Notes under the pieces: model-generated | What the model was told of the DNA's origin: nothing | What the model saw: only the letters and a program-made list of their open reading frames with translations | The model's database searches: none | Position numbers and translations under genes: made by a program | Assembly (NCBI GenBank): GCA_963726775.1 | Contig: CAVSDL010000001.1 | Coordinates: 1,364,001 to 1,428,000, forward strand | Reading direction: 5' to 3' | DNA: 64,000 nt | From: CAIWHR01 sp963726775 | GTDB taxonomy: Bacteria; Pseudomonadota; Gammaproteobacteria; Burkholderiales; Casimicrobiaceae | Shown: positions 17,222 to 25,111 of the stretch, piece after piece | Numbering within the stretch: the stretch's first letter is position 1 | How the letters are laid out: each line of letters starts with the position of its first letter

Positions 17222-18496
17222 CTACGCGGCGCGAACGACGAGCGCGGCGTTGGTGCCCGCGAAGCCGCGGCAAAGGACGAGCCCGACGTCGCTCGTGGGT
17301 TCGCGCGCGACGGCGGCGACGCCCGCGCCTGCGCATTCCGGATCGGGTTGCGCGAGTGGCGCGATGCCGGGCACGATGCGCTGCTTCAGCGCCGCCAGCG
17401 CGACCACCGTCTCGACGACTCCGGCCGCGGCGATCAGGTGCCCGATCGCCCACTTGAATGCGGTGACGGGCGGAGGCGCCGCGCCGAAAACCGCGCGGAT
17501 CGCGGCCGCCTCCGACGCGTCGGACGCGCGCGTGCCATTACCGTGCGCGACGACCATTCCGACATCGGCCGCGCGCAGCCCGGCGTCGTCGAGAGCAGCT
17601 CGCATCGCGCGCGCGAGGCCGTCGCCGTCGTCACGAATCGCGATCAGCCCCTGCGCCTCGCAGCCGTAGCCGCCGCCCAGGATTTCGCCGACGACGGGAG
17701 CATCGCGGTCCTTGGCAGACGCTTCGGTTTCGAGAATCAGCGCGCCTGCGCCTTCACCGAACAGGCTGCCCTCGCGTCGCGCGTCGAACGGCAGCAGCGC
17801 GTTCGTTGCGAGCAGCCCGAGTCGGTGGTAGTAGAGGACCATTTGCGGCTCGATCGGCGTGTCGTGGCCGACGGCAACCGCGCGGTCGGCCTCGCCGGTG
17901 CGCAGCGCTTCGGCGGCCTCGATCACTGCAAGCGTTCCGCCGACGCTGTGGTTCGTGACGCAGGCGTTCGGGCCTTTCAGCGCGTACTTGATCCCGAGGT
18001 GCCCCAGCACGTTGTTCGGCAGCGTGCGCAGGAGCCACATCGGATTGACGACGTTGGAAAGCTCGCGTCCGAACGCGGGTAAGTCGCCCTTCGCTTCGGT
18101 CATCAGCGGGAAGAAGTCGTACTGGTTCTGGTAGTTTCCGCCCCCCGTGCCGGTAAAGACGCCGGTGCGATCATTGAAACGGGCCGCCGCTCCTTCGTCG
18201 AGGGTGTCGCGGTGCGCGACGAGACCTGCTGCCGCCAGCGCGGTGCCCGCGGCGTAGAGGCCGACGAGATCGGTGCGCCGGATGAGCTTGTGCAGCTTGC
18301 GATCATCGACCAGCGTGCGCGGGTTGAAGTCGGGAATCTCCGCCGCGATGCGGCACGGCCAGCCGGACGTGTCCCATTGGGTGATCGGCGCGATCGCGGA
18401 GCGCCCCGCGCACAGCGCGGAAAGAATCGCGTCCGGGTCCATGCCCGCGCCGCAGACGGCGCCGGTGCCGGTGACAAGGACGCGCGGCGCGCTCAT
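17222..18496 (-). CDS. Ketosynthase-like protein lacking the active-site cysteine (chain-length-factor-like)
   Basis: A 424-residue thiolase-fold protein clearly related to FabF. Counting from the GP of GPNACVTNHSVGG, the position of the nucleophilic cysteine is S184. The two catalytic histidines remain (H318 in VAHGNGT, H353 in KWAIGHL). That combination recalls the KS-beta/chain-length factors of type II polyketide and aryl-polyene systems, which pair with an active KS. The active partner is the next gene upstream, 22 bases away. The start is the ATG at 18496 behind GGAGG. It may set chain length or only decarboxylate malonyl-ACP; the rhizobial lipid A long-chain cluster also has two FabF-like genes. 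Confidence 0.85.
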   Translation of the reverse strand: MSAPRVLVTGTGAVCGAGMDPDAILSALCAGRSAIAPITQWDTSGWPCRIAAEIPDFNPRTLVDDRKLHKLIRRTDLVGLYAAGTALAAAGLVAHRDTLDEGAAARFNDRTGVFTGTGGGNYQNQYDFFPLMTEAKGDLPAFGRELSNVVNPMWLLRTLPNNVLGHLGIKYALKGPNACVTNHSVGGTLAVIEAAEALRTGEADRAVAVGHDTPIEPQMVLYYHRLGLLATNALLPFDARREGSLFGEGAGALILETEASAKDRDAPVVGEILGGGYGCEAQGLIAIRDDGDGLARAMRAALDDAGLRAADVGMVVAHGNGTRASDASEAAAIRAVFGAAPPPVTAFKWAIGHLIAAAGVVETVVALAALKQRIVPGIAPLAQPDPECAGAGVAAVAREPTSDVGLVLCRGFAGTNAALVVRAA

Positions 18497-18518
18497 CGTG
18501 GTCTCCTCCCCGGCCCGC

Positions 18519-19832
18519 TCAATGGCCCGCGAAGCCGATGCCGTCGACCAGCAAGGGACTGCGCACCACGACGCAGCTGTTCGAGCCCCCGAAGCCGAAG
18601 GAATTCGACATGGCGACCCGAATCGTCTGTCGGCGCGGCGCTCCCGTGACCAGATTGAGGTCGCAATCGGGGTCGCGTTCGACGAGATTCGCGTTGACCG
18701 GCACCTCCCCGTGGTGGATCGCGAGCGCGCAAACGGCGATCTCCACCGCACCCGCCGCGGCGATCAGGTGGCCCATCGTGCTCTTGGTCGAGCTCACGGA
18801 AACGCGGCGGGTATGGTCGCCGAATACGGCATGCGTGGCCGCGCTCTCGCTGCGGTCGTTCATCGGCGTCGACGTGCCGTGCGCGTTGAGGTAGTCGACA
18901 TCCGTGGGTGCGGCGCCGGCGTCGGCGAGCGCGGCGCGCATCGCCTGGATCGGGCCGTCGCCGTCGGGCGGCGAATCGGTGATCCGGTAGCTCGACAGCG
19001 AGTTGCCGTCACCGGCGAGTTCGGCATAGATCCGGGCGCCGCGCCGGCGAGCCGCTTCCCATTCCTCCAGCACCAGGAACCCGGCGCCCTCGCCCAGCAG
19101 GAACCCGTTGCGCGACATGTCGAACGGCCGGCTGGCCGTCTGCGGCGTCGCGTTGTCGGGCGACAGCGCGGAAAGCAGGCAGAAGCCGGAGATGCCGATC
19201 GGACTGATCATCGAATCGAAGCCACCCGCCAGCGCGTAGTCCACGGCGCCGCGGCGGATCAGCTTCAGCGCGGTGCCGACCGCCTGTCCGCCCGATGCGC
19301 ACGCGGTGTGCACGGCGGTCGCGTAGCCGCGAAGGTCGAAGCAGTGAGTCAATAGCGCGAGGCCGGCCGTCGCCTGGCTGCGGCAGAAGACGAGCGGATC
19401 GTTCGCGGAATGATCGGTGAGCAGCCGCGCCGGATCGAGCTCGCCGTCGGCGGCGCTGTGATAGTGCGTCGCCGCGAGGTCGTCGTACTCGCTGGTCATC
19501 ATCCCCGCGCCGACGGTGCAGCCCCAGCGGGTGGCGGTTTCCGGCGTCGGTCGCAGGCCGGCGTCGCGGAAGGCCTGCTCGGCAGCGGCCAGCGCGAAGC
19601 GGTGCGAGCGGTTGGCGAGTTTGAACGTCTTGGGCGGGATGGGCAGCGCGTCCTCGCGAAAGCCTTTCACTTCGGCGGCGATGTGCACCGGAAAGCCGCT
19701 GGCATCGAACACGCTGATTTCGGCGCCGCCGCTGCGGCCGCACAGCAGTGCGTCCCAGGACGTCGCGACATCGTTGCCGACCGGCGTCACAAGGCCGAGG
19801 CCGGTGATCGCGACGCGCCGCTTGCCCGTCAT
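18519..19832 (-). CDS. Beta-ketoacyl-ACP synthase II-like (active partner)
   Basis: A 437-residue condensing enzyme with an intact triad: C178 in HTACASGG, H318 in NAHGTSTP and H355 in STMGHL, plus the closing SNSFGFGGSN motif. Length is slightly above FabF (about 412) because of extra residues around 100-145. Its ATG overlaps the stop of the dehydratase gene (ATGA). Together with the Cys-less paralogue downstream it likely forms the condensing heterodimer of the cluster. Housekeeping FabF would be expected beside fabG/acpP/fabD, which this is not. Confidence 0.88.
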   Translation of the reverse strand: MTGKRRVAITGLGLVTPVGNDVATSWDALLCGRSGGAEISVFDASGFPVHIAAEVKGFREDALPIPPKTFKLANRSHRFALAAAEQAFRDAGLRPTPETATRWGCTVGAGMMTSEYDDLAATHYHSAADGELDPARLLTDHSANDPLVFCRSQATAGLALLTHCFDLRGYATAVHTACASGGQAVGTALKLIRRGAVDYALAGGFDSMISPIGISGFCLLSALSPDNATPQTASRPFDMSRNGFLLGEGAGFLVLEEWEAARRRGARIYAELAGDGNSLSSYRITDSPPDGDGPIQAMRAALADAGAAPTDVDYLNAHGTSTPMNDRSESAATHAVFGDHTRRVSVSSTKSTMGHLIAAAGAVEIAVCALAIHHGEVPVNANLVERDPDCDLNLVTGAPRRQTIRVAMSNSFGFGGSNSCVVVRSPLLVDGIGFAGH

Positions 19833-20668
19833 CGCGCGCCTCTTTCGGACAGGTCGACGCGCGCTGTGGCGACCATCCGGCCTTCGGCCCGCGCGTTGAG
19901 CGAGGCGACGATTGCACCGCTCCCCGGCCCGGAGAGTTCGGCGGCAATCTCCAGCGTCTGTCCCGGCGGGGTGAACGAACGCACCTTCACGTTGGTCATG
20001 CGCGCCGGCACGAGCGGTGCTTCCGACCCGGCGGCGCGCGCGGCGGCCATCGCCAGCCCGATCATCTCGTTCAGCAGCAGCGTAGCAGGGAACACCGGGC
20101 GGCGCGGGAAATGGTCACGGAAAAACGGCGCGCTGTCGGGCACGAAAAGCGTGGCCGCGGCGGACTTCCCGGGAACGAGGGCGGCCGTTTCGACGCGAAA
20201 CCCGTCGATGCCATGGAAGCGGTCGGCGCGCGCGCCGTCGGTGCGGAGCAGGCCGAGCCGCTCGCGCAGCGCGGCTGCCGAATCGAATTCCTCCGTCGGC
20301 AGCATCGGCCCCAGGCAGTCGATCAGCTCGAGCGCGCGCACGCCGTCGACGTCCGCCCAGCCGTGGTACGCGACGGCCTCGTCGTCGGTGCTCTCGATCT
20401 CGACCGCGAGATCGAGCGTTTCGCCGGGCCGCACGTCGCGCAGGAACCGCGTCTCCATCGCGAGCGCGGCGACCGGACGCCCGCGAAAATCGATGTGCTC
20501 CATCGCAATCCAGGTGGCAAGCTGGCCCACCGCCTCGGCGACGAGGCTGGACGGGAACGACGCCAGGCCCCGGGGAATCGTGAACGTTCCGCGCGCGCGC
20601 ACGCCCGGCGAGAACTCACAGATCCGGTCCACGAACGAGAATGCCGCGAAGCGGTCACTCATGCGCAT
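19829..20668 (-). CDS. Double-hotdog 3-hydroxyacyl-ACP dehydratase (FabZ/FabA-like)
   Basis: A 279-residue protein made of two hotdog repeats. The C-terminal repeat keeps the FabZ active-site pattern RDHFPRRPVFPATLLLNEM (H186, E201). The N-terminal repeat has the corresponding central helix (FPSSLVAEAVGQLATW) but no histidine, so it is probably structural. FabZ itself is a single hotdog of about 150 residues; the double form resembles dehydratases of PUFA and dedicated long-chain systems. It would remove water from 3-hydroxyacyl chains on the cluster ACP, encoded 30 bases upstream. Coupled to the ketosynthase gene by a 4-base overlap. Confidence 0.82.
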   Translation of the reverse strand: MRMSDRFAAFSFVDRICEFSPGVRARGTFTIPRGLASFPSSLVAEAVGQLATWIAMEHIDFRGRPVAALAMETRFLRDVRPGETLDLAVEIESTDDEAVAYHGWADVDGVRALELIDCLGPMLPTEEFDSAAALRERLGLLRTDGARADRFHGIDGFRVETAALVPGKSAAATLFVPDSAPFFRDHFPRRPVFPATLLLNEMIGLAMAAARAAGSEAPLVPARMTNVKVRSFTPPGQTLEIAAELSGPGSGAIVASLNARAEGRMVATARVDLSERGAR

Positions 20669-20698
20669 ATCCGCGCCGCGGCGGATGCAAGGTCCGCA

Positions 20699-21127
20699 TC
20701 AGGGCGCGGCCGGCGCCTGCCGCTGCGCCGCAATCACGAGCTTGCAGAAGGTCTCCGGCGTGAAGAGGCGCGGGATGTCCTTGACCTTCATCGGCGTGCG
20801 GAAGCGCTCGGCCGGGACTTCGGACAGGTAGGCCTTGAGCTGCGCGAGGCCGACGTCGGTCACCAGGCCCTTCTGCTCGAACTCCGCTTCGGAAAGCGTG
20901 CCGCGCGCATTCTCGACGATCTTGCCGCGCGGGATCTTGACCTTGAACACCCGCTCGAGGCGGAAGACCATGTCGAGGAAGTCGATCGACTCCGCGCCGA
21001 GATCCTCGATCAGCGATGCGCTGGGACCGACATCCGCAAGATCGCAGCCGAGCGCGTCGGCCATCGTCTCGGCCACGGTAGGGAAGATCGCGTTGATTTC
21101 ATCCTTGGTGATTTCCGTTTGCGCCAT
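20699..21127 (-). CDS. AcpXL-like specialised acyl carrier protein
   Basis: A 142-residue carrier, much longer than AcpP (about 78). The attachment site is EDLGAESIDFLDMVF (S47). After it come KIPRGKI and a G-x-LSEAEFEQKGLV segment; this order of FLDMVF, KIP and an (S/T)-x-E-E-like stretch matches my memory of rhizobial AcpXL, the carrier for the very-long-chain acyl group of lipid A. A further 50 residues after about position 90 are an extension of unknown role. The open frame runs 70 codons further upstream, but ATG 21127 lies 5 bases after fabG and starts the carrier fold. Assignment to the AcpXL type is from motif memory and neighbours, not from a search. Confidence 0.82.
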   Translation of the reverse strand: MAQTEITKDEINAIFPTVAETMADALGCDLADVGPSASLIEDLGAESIDFLDMVFRLERVFKVKIPRGKIVENARGTLSEAEFEQKGLVTDVGLAQLKAYLSEVPAERFRTPMKVKDIPRLFTPETFCKLVIAAQRQAPAAP

Positions 21128-21132
21128 TCTCG

Positions 21133-21891
21133 TCACTCCATTTTGAAGCCGCCATCGACACCGAATACCTGTCCCGTCACGTAGTTTGCATAGGCGGATG
21201 CGAGGAACCACACCGCATGGGCGACCTCGTCGGGTGTGCCGTATCGCCGAAGAAGGATGCGGGATTTCACGTCGTCGCCGGCCATCTCCCGAACGTCGGC
21301 CGACATTTCGGTCTCGATCACGCCGGGCGCCACGCAATTCACGTTGATCCTGCGCGGAGCGAGCTCGACTGCGAGCGCCCGCGTCATCGCGTTGATCGCC
21401 CCCTTGCTCGCCGCGTAGTTGGTCTGGCCCCGCCCGCCCTTGTCTCCCGCGACGGAGCTGATATTGACGATCTTTCCCGCGCGTTGCGAGATCATGTGCG
21501 GCACGACCGCGCGCGCCATGTTGAAGGCCCCCGTGACGTTCGTGTCGAGGACGACGGCGACATCTTCGTCATCGAATGCCGCCAGCGGATTGTCGCGGAT
21601 CACGCCCGCATTGTTGACGAGGATGTCGATCCTCCCGCAGCGTTCCGCGATGCGCTCCACCGCAGCGGCGCAGGCCTTCGAATCGCGGATGTCGACTTTC
21701 TCGGCCGCGATCTTCGCGCCTGCCGCGCGGCCGGCGGCAACGACCTCGGCGGCGGCCGCCGCATTGCCGTGGTAGAAGAATGTCACGTCGGCGCCTTCGG
21801 CTGCGAAAAGCAGCACGATGGCCCGGCCGATACCGCGACTGCCGCCGGTCACGACGGTGACCTTGCCTGCAAAGCCCGGATCGAGATCCAT
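21133..21891 (-). CDS. 3-oxoacyl-ACP reductase, FabG-like
   Basis: A 252-residue short-chain dehydrogenase with the nucleotide motif TGGSRGIG, the NNAG motif, catalytic S in NISSVAG and the Y-x3-K pair in NYAASKGA, and the closing VFGVDGGF of FabG enzymes. It reduces 3-ketoacyl-ACP with NADPH. Placed 8 bases after the enoyl-reductase-like gene and 5 bases before the AcpXL-like gene, it is one of the two reductases of the cluster rather than the housekeeping FabG. ATG start at 21891; the longer open frame upstream runs through another gene. Confidence 0.88.
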   Translation of the reverse strand: MDLDPGFAGKVTVVTGGSRGIGRAIVLLFAAEGADVTFFYHGNAAAAAEVVAAGRAAGAKIAAEKVDIRDSKACAAAVERIAERCGRIDILVNNAGVIRDNPLAAFDDEDVAVVLDTNVTGAFNMARAVVPHMISQRAGKIVNISSVAGDKGGRGQTNYAASKGAINAMTRALAVELAPRRINVNCVAPGVIETEMSADVREMAGDDVKSRILLRRYGTPDEVAHAVWFLASAYANYVTGQVFGVDGGFKME

Positions 21892-21899
21892 GCGCCGTG

Positions 21900-22655
21900 T
21901 CAGCCGGAAATCGCGAAGCCGCCGTCGACAACCAACGTGTGCCCGTTGATCATCCCGGCCTCGGGGAGGCAGAGGAGGTACACGGCGCCGGCGACGTCCT
22001 GCGGCGTCAGCACGGGCCCGGCGGGCGCGCGCTGCGCGTAGTTGGCGAGCAACTCCTCGCGGTTCGGAAAGTAGGCCAGCGCGTCGGTGTCGACGACGCC
22101 GGCACTTACCGTGTTGACGCGAATTCCGCGCGGGCCGAGTTCCTGGGCGAGCGACCGCGCGAGCGCCTCCAGGGCGGCCTTCGAAGCGCCGATGAAGCCG
22201 TAGCCCGGCATCGAGCGTGACGCGCCGAGGCTCGACAGAGCGATGACGCGCGCGCCCGGGGGCATCAGGGCGAGGCTGCGCTGCGTGAGCAGGTTGAGTG
22301 CCAGCGCGTTGGTTTCGAGGCACCATCGCCAGTGCTTCAGGGTCATGTCGACGGTGGGCTTCAGCACGCCGGAGGCGGCGTTGCTTACCAGGATGTCGAG
22401 GCGGTCGAAGTGCTTGCGAAATTCCACGAACATTTCGTCGACGGACTCCGGCATCCCCACGCTGGCCTGGATCGCGCAAGCGCGCCGTCCCAGCGCGCGA
22501 ATCTCGCCGCACAGCGCGGCCGCCGCGTCCGCGCTGTTGTAGTAGTTGGCCGCGACGTCGCAGCCCTCCCCGGCCAGCTTCAAGGCGATCGCGCGGCCGA
22601 TGCCGCGCGCGGCACCGGTGACGAGCGCGACCTTTCCGGCCAACGCGCCTGACAT
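21900..22655 (-). CDS. Enoyl-ACP reductase, FabL-like
   Basis: A 251-residue SDR. It differs from FabG-type members in its active site: Y152 and K159 are separated by six residues (YGFIGASK), as in enoyl-ACP reductases FabI and FabL. The stretch DTDALAYFPNREELL and the end HTLVVDGGF follow Bacillus FabL rather than FabI. It would reduce the trans-2 double bond after the dehydratase step, allowing a fully saturated chain. ATG 22655 is preferred over a frame start 13 codons earlier. A weak minus-strand TAAAAT at 22726-22721 could give it its own promoter. Confidence 0.83.
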   Translation of the reverse strand: MSGALAGKVALVTGAARGIGRAIALKLAGEGCDVAANYYNSADAAAALCGEIRALGRRACAIQASVGMPESVDEMFVEFRKHFDRLDILVSNAASGVLKPTVDMTLKHWRWCLETNALALNLLTQRSLALMPPGARVIALSSLGASRSMPGYGFIGASKAALEALARSLAQELGPRGIRVNTVSAGVVDTDALAYFPNREELLANYAQRAPAGPVLTPQDVAGAVYLLCLPEAGMINGHTLVVDGGFAISG

Positions 22656-22735
22656 CGTGGGTCCCTGCTTCGATTCGGTGGGTGACGCCCGCACGTGGTG
22701 CGAGGGCGGACAAAACGGCTATTTTAACCCGTCCG

Positions 22736-23806
22736 TCACGGTTCACCTATCGCGGCCCTCCGGGCGCGAATCAGGCGCTGCGCCTCCAGGCACCAGTGCT
22801 TTTTCACGTCGTACCAGACTTCGGCCGCCCACAGCAGGGCGTACCCGTCCGCGTCGGGAGCGGAAGCCGGTGCCGGGCCATCCGGCGCATAGGCGACGAT
22901 CCAGTCGCGAACGGGTCCATCCCGCGCCAGTGGCGCAGTCTTCGGAACCGTAAGGTGATTGTAGGTTGCGGGCAGGACCACGTTGCGCACGTTTGCGGTG
23001 CCGCTGCTCCGGTATTGCATTGCTTGCGCGGTGCCCGGGAAGGTCAGCGCGACGAGATCGAAGGCGATCAGGAACCCGGTAAAGTCGTCGACGGTGTCGG
23101 GAATGGTCAGCAGCCGGCCGATCATGCTCCACTGGTTGGGCATGAGTAGCGCCAAGCCCCCGGCCCCGACCGCGGAGGCATAGGACACCGTGACGCCAAC
23201 GACGGGCCTGACGGCGCCGCTCAGCGGATCGACGATCGTGACGCGCTCCTCGGCCGCGTCGGTGAGGGGATTCCACACCGGGATGGCGTCGCTGTACTCC
23301 CCCGCGAGTTCGCGCAGGACCTTGACCGCCTGGATCCCGCCCTGGCTGTGGCCGATCAGCAGGGGCCGCATGCCGTCCTGCTCGTAGTACCACGCGACCA
23401 GGCCCGCGAGCTGCGTGGCGTTCTCGTACGGGCTGTACGACCATCGTCCGTCGCCCGGATGCCGGATGCGGTTTTCGGGGTAGCTCATGCCGGTGAGGAA
23501 CGTGCCAAACGACGCCATCAGGACAGTCGCCGGATAGATTCCGCCATGGAGCAGCACGATGCGCGGCGCGGGACCCTTCGCGAGTGTGTTCCGCACATCT
23601 ACCTCGGTGATGTGCGCTGGGTCGAGCGCCAGTATCCGGTCGTCGAGTGCACGGTCGACGGGCATGGAACGCAGGACGCTGCCGGGCGCGGGCCGTGGCG
23701 CGATCGCCTTTTCGGCGGTCGCCGGCGGATAGGTGGCGCACCCCGCTCCGGCGGCGATGGCTGCCGCGGCAAGCAGGATCGCGAGGCAAGCGCGGCGCCG
23801 GGTCAT
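22736..23806 (-). CDS. Putative lipoprotein with alpha/beta-hydrolase lipase box (hydrolase A)
   Basis: A 356-residue protein opening with a lipoprotein-type signal (hydrophobic residues 7-20, then GAGC with C23 as likely lipidation site). The core has the lipase elbow GHSQGG (S154) and many aromatic residues. I do not know a characterised member. It is a clear paralogue of the protein encoded at 25112-26170: both share the A-P-R-I start of the fold, VWNPLT, PDTVD-(D/E)-FTGF and an ending of the type WY-x-VKK-x-WCLEAQR. It overlaps the condensation-like acyltransferase gene by four bases. A role in cleaving or transferring an ester at the outer membrane is a guess. Confidence 0.75.
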   Translation of the reverse strand: MTRRRACLAILLAAAAIAAGAGCATYPPATAEKAIAPRPAPGSVLRSMPVDRALDDRILALDPAHITEVDVRNTLAKGPAPRIVLLHGGIYPATVLMASFGTFLTGMSYPENRIRHPGDGRWSYSPYENATQLAGLVAWYYEQDGMRPLLIGHSQGGIQAVKVLRELAGEYSDAIPVWNPLTDAAEERVTIVDPLSGAVRPVVGVTVSYASAVGAGGLALLMPNQWSMIGRLLTIPDTVDDFTGFLIAFDLVALTFPGTAQAMQYRSSGTANVRNVVLPATYNHLTVPKTAPLARDGPVRDWIVAYAPDGPAPASAPDADGYALLWAAEVWYDVKKHWCLEAQRLIRARRAAIGEP

Positions 23807-25101
23807 GGATGCAGGTTCCGAAGGCGCGCCTGGATATCGTTGCCGATTCGGGCGATGTCCTCGTGCGCAAATGCGGCCGTCCGGTACGAGATCCCGAAGT
23901 GCAGCCCCTGTCCCGCTGCCGTGACTGCCACGATCATGGGCGCAAGCGGCCCGGTGGACACCGCCCGCAGATAGCGGCGCGGCGGCGCGCCGCCCCCGGC
24001 TTCCTGCCACACGGCGTCGACATCGAGCGGCGTGAAACCGGCCCAGACCGGATAGGCCTTGCCGTGGAATGTTTCGCGGCGGACGGGTGAAAGGAAGCGC
24101 CAGGCCACGCCGCCTGCCGCCATGGCAATCAGCGTCTGCAGGTACAGCTTGCCCTCCTTGATGCGTCGCGTTGCGGCGCCGACTTCGCGGGCCAGTTCTC
24201 GAAAGGCAATTCCGGCGGGCACCGGGTGCGAGACCCTGAACGAGCTCAGGAACTGGCCGAACATCGTGCCGACGCCCGGCTGGAAATCGCGGCGCACGTT
24301 GATGATCGATACCAGCGCGACCTCTCTGCGGCGCTCCGAACGTCGCGCCTCCGCCGCGAGCGGCGCAAGTGCCTGCAGCAGCGCCGCCATCAACACATCG
24401 TTGCGCGTGACATCCCATGCCTTCGCGGCGCCCGCGAGCGCGGCGAGCGCGTCTCCATCCACGCGGAAGGATGCGTAGGCGTTTCGCCGATTCTCCCCGC
24501 CCAAGGAACGCGGCCGCACCGAGCGCCTGCAGCTCGCCGCCATTTCGAGCAGGCCCGGCAGCCCGCGCAACACCCGTCCGGCCTCGCGCATGAAGAGTCG
24601 CCCGAATGTCGCGGGATGCAACTCCAGCACGTTGCCCGACACCGTGGCGATGTCCACGCCCGAATGGCGAGCGACGACGCTTCGGATCAGCGCGACGATC
24701 GAATCGCCTCCGGCGACGAAGTGGTCGTAGGCAAGGCCCAAATGGAAGCCGGCGCCGGCATCGACAGCGAAAAACCGAAAGGGTGCGAAACGGCCGCCAG
24801 CCGGAAATGGCGTGTTGATCTCCCGCTCGATTTCGGCGTCGAGCACGCTCCGCGCATCCTGACCGCCGGCGACGACCCGCAACTCCGCGTGCGGCGGGCC
24901 ACCGGTGAATTCGAATCTCCGTCGCGTGGAGTCGAGCACGAGCCCCGTCAGGCCCAGGGAAACCAGGACAATGTCAACGTCGCGCTTCAGTCGCGCGGAG
25001 TCGAGCGGGACGTCGAGACCCATGACGTGAACTGCATTGTACGGATGCAGTTCCCGCCAGCGCAGCATCGTCGACTGGAACAGGTTGAGCTTGCCCTTCA
25101 T
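23803..25101 (-). CDS. Condensation/wax-ester-synthase-like acyltransferase
   Basis: A 432-residue protein with the two-lobed chloramphenicol-acetyltransferase-like fold suggested by a DHFVAGGDS motif (H127) in the N-terminal half and a GTMFGQFLSSF/NVRRDF region in the second half. The family motif is HHxxxDG; here the first H is D and the position of the structural D is G131, so the site is altered although H127 remains. Such enzymes join an acyl group or amine to an alcohol: wax-ester synthases, condensation domains, PapA. No carrier or adenylation domain is attached. It is flanked by two paralogous hydrolase genes. ATG 25101 chosen because the longer frame upstream runs into the neighbour. 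Confidence 0.7.
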   Translation of the reverse strand: MKGKLNLFQSTMLRWRELHPYNAVHVMGLDVPLDSARLKRDVDIVLVSLGLTGLVLDSTRRRFEFTGGPPHAELRVVAGGQDARSVLDAEIEREINTPFPAGGRFAPFRFFAVDAGAGFHLGLAYDHFVAGGDSIVALIRSVVARHSGVDIATVSGNVLELHPATFGRLFMREAGRVLRGLPGLLEMAASCRRSVRPRSLGGENRRNAYASFRVDGDALAALAGAAKAWDVTRNDVLMAALLQALAPLAAEARRSERRREVALVSIINVRRDFQPGVGTMFGQFLSSFRVSHPVPAGIAFRELAREVGAATRRIKEGKLYLQTLIAMAAGGVAWRFLSPVRRETFHGKAYPVWAGFTPLDVDAVWQEAGGGAPPRRYLRAVSTGPLAPMIVAVTAAGQGLHFGISYRTAAFAHEDIARIGNDIQARLRNLHP

Positions 25102-25111
25102 GCGCGCGCCG

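Noticed and set aside
14961..22655. An aryl polyene cluster
   Set aside because: KS pair, ACP, dehydratase and reductase fit, but there is no ammonia lyase, AMP ligase or thioesterase, and a FabL-type enoyl reductase would saturate the chain.
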